From Ilumatobacteraceae bacterium (GTDB taxonomy: Bacteria > Actinomycetota > Acidimicrobiia > Acidimicrobiales > Ilumatobacteraceae): a DNA stretch of 64,000 nt. Under the pieces are notes generated by a model. The model was given only the letters and a program-made list of their open reading frames with translations, made no database searches and was not told the DNA's origin. Made by a program: the position numbers and the translations under genes. The stretch spans positions 2,877,595 through 2,941,594 of the forward strand of contig JAWPMO010000001.1 in assembly GCA_033344875.1 (NCBI GenBank). Direction: 5' to 3'. This document shows, piece after piece, positions 63,612-64,000 of this stretch (the first letter of the stretch is position 1; the number at the start of each line of letters is the position of its first letter).

Positions 63612-64000
63612 GATTGCCCTCCGTCGCGCATCGGTGAGATCGGAACGCTCGTCGCACGTTTGCCAACGTACCGCGCTCGTGTCGTTCGAAGTCTCTATGG
63701 CCAGATCCGCGTTCAGCGATCGTGTCAAGAGCCTCGGCCACGGCATCGAGGAACACCATCGGTGCGAGCACCGGCAGCCGGACCGGCGGCATCAGCACGC
63801 TCGGCCAATAGCGCAGGAAGCGGAGGCGGGCGATCTTGCCGGCATCGAACGGCGGGAACAGCAGGGCGAGCGGTCGCACGATCACCAGGCTCAGGCCGGC
63901 CTCCGCGAAACGACTTCCGAACTCAGCCTCCAACCGCCGATCGGCTTCGTACTTCGACTGTCCGTACTCCGTGGTGGCATCGGCGGTCGCCTTCACCGAC
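63601..64000 (-). CDS. NAD-dependent epimerase/dehydratase family protein (partial, runs off right edge)
   Basis: The C-terminal 132 codons of a protein whose start lies beyond the window. TEYGQSKYEADRRLEAEF carries the Tyr and Lys of the extended SDR YxxxK motif, and LSLVIVRPLALLFPPFDAGKIARLRFLRYW matches the substrate-loop region of NDP-sugar epimerases. The stop overlaps the start of the downstream methyltransferase. With that gene and the glycosyltransferase it belongs to the sugar-modification part of the locus. Confidence 0.8.
   Translation of the reverse strand, partial: SVKATADATTEYGQSKYEADRRLEAEFGSRFAEAGLSLVIVRPLALLFPPFDAGKIARLRFLRYWPSVLMPPVRLPVLAPMVFLDAVAEALDTIAERGSGHRDFERHERGTLANVRRAFRSHRCATEGNREG

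Overview
The window is high-GC DNA, packed with genes on both strands. It looks like a chromosome segment from an actinobacterium, most likely of class Acidimicrobiia (Ilumatobacter-like). This rests on gene content and codon use: ethylmalonyl-CoA pathway genes, Actinobacteria-type Ppx/GppA, many GTG starts and ATGA overlaps. It is an inference, not a database result.

Layout. 1-9.0 kb: an HD-GYP receptor fused to an extracellular Thr-rich/cadherin-like region (runs off the left edge), then small metabolic enzymes, exonuclease III, an amidase and ThpR. 9.1-12.0 kb: a glutathione peroxidase operon in which the peroxidase is a selenoprotein (in-frame TGA at the catalytic position, followed by a hairpin with a GGUC loop), a P-loop kinase and a MazG-like protein. 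12.3-17.2 kb: NfeD/flotillin, CYTH and ceramidase-like genes. 17.2-22.1 kb: L,D-transpeptidase, asd, lysC. 22.1-26.3 kb: lipoprotein, class III aminotransferase and ALDH7-type dehydrogenase (probable lysine catabolism). 26.3-31.4 kb: a minus-strand run of ECF sigma, anti-sigma, lipoprotein, MFS and VOC genes, with a tandemly duplicated sigma/anti-sigma junction. 32.2-40.1 kb: DNA ligase, CopCD-like, dnaX, recR. 40.1-45.8 kb: thiolase, ABC exporter, crotonyl-CoA carboxylase/reductase, epimerase. 46.6-57.3 kb: an unusual HAD-TM-GH18 fusion, two paralogous thioredoxin-fold lipoproteins each with an in-frame TGA exactly at the first position of the CxxC motif (UxxC selenoproteins), Ppx, and three prepilin-like genes with their membrane companions. 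57.5-64 kb: a polysaccharide locus (dehydratase, flippase, sulfotransferase, glycosyltransferase, methyltransferase, epimerase), partly of lower GC.

Three results stand out. First, there are three predicted selenoproteins in 64 kb. Two are extracytoplasmic thioredoxin-like lipoproteins that flank a prepilin cassette, and each of the window's three prepilins carries exactly two cysteines at matching positions, which suggests a selenocysteine-based route for pilin disulfides (inference). Second, a family of about 38 intergenic elements, most with the geometry GTGTCGCG-N25-CGCGACAC, is arrayed at six places, all in one orientation. Third, the sigma/anti-sigma junction has been duplicated twice, making two mini-ORFs linked by ATGA overlaps.

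No rRNA, tRNA, IS element, CRISPR or phage genes were recognised. Selenocysteine machinery (selA, selB, selD, tRNA-Sec) is not in the window and must lie elsewhere if the TGA reading is right.
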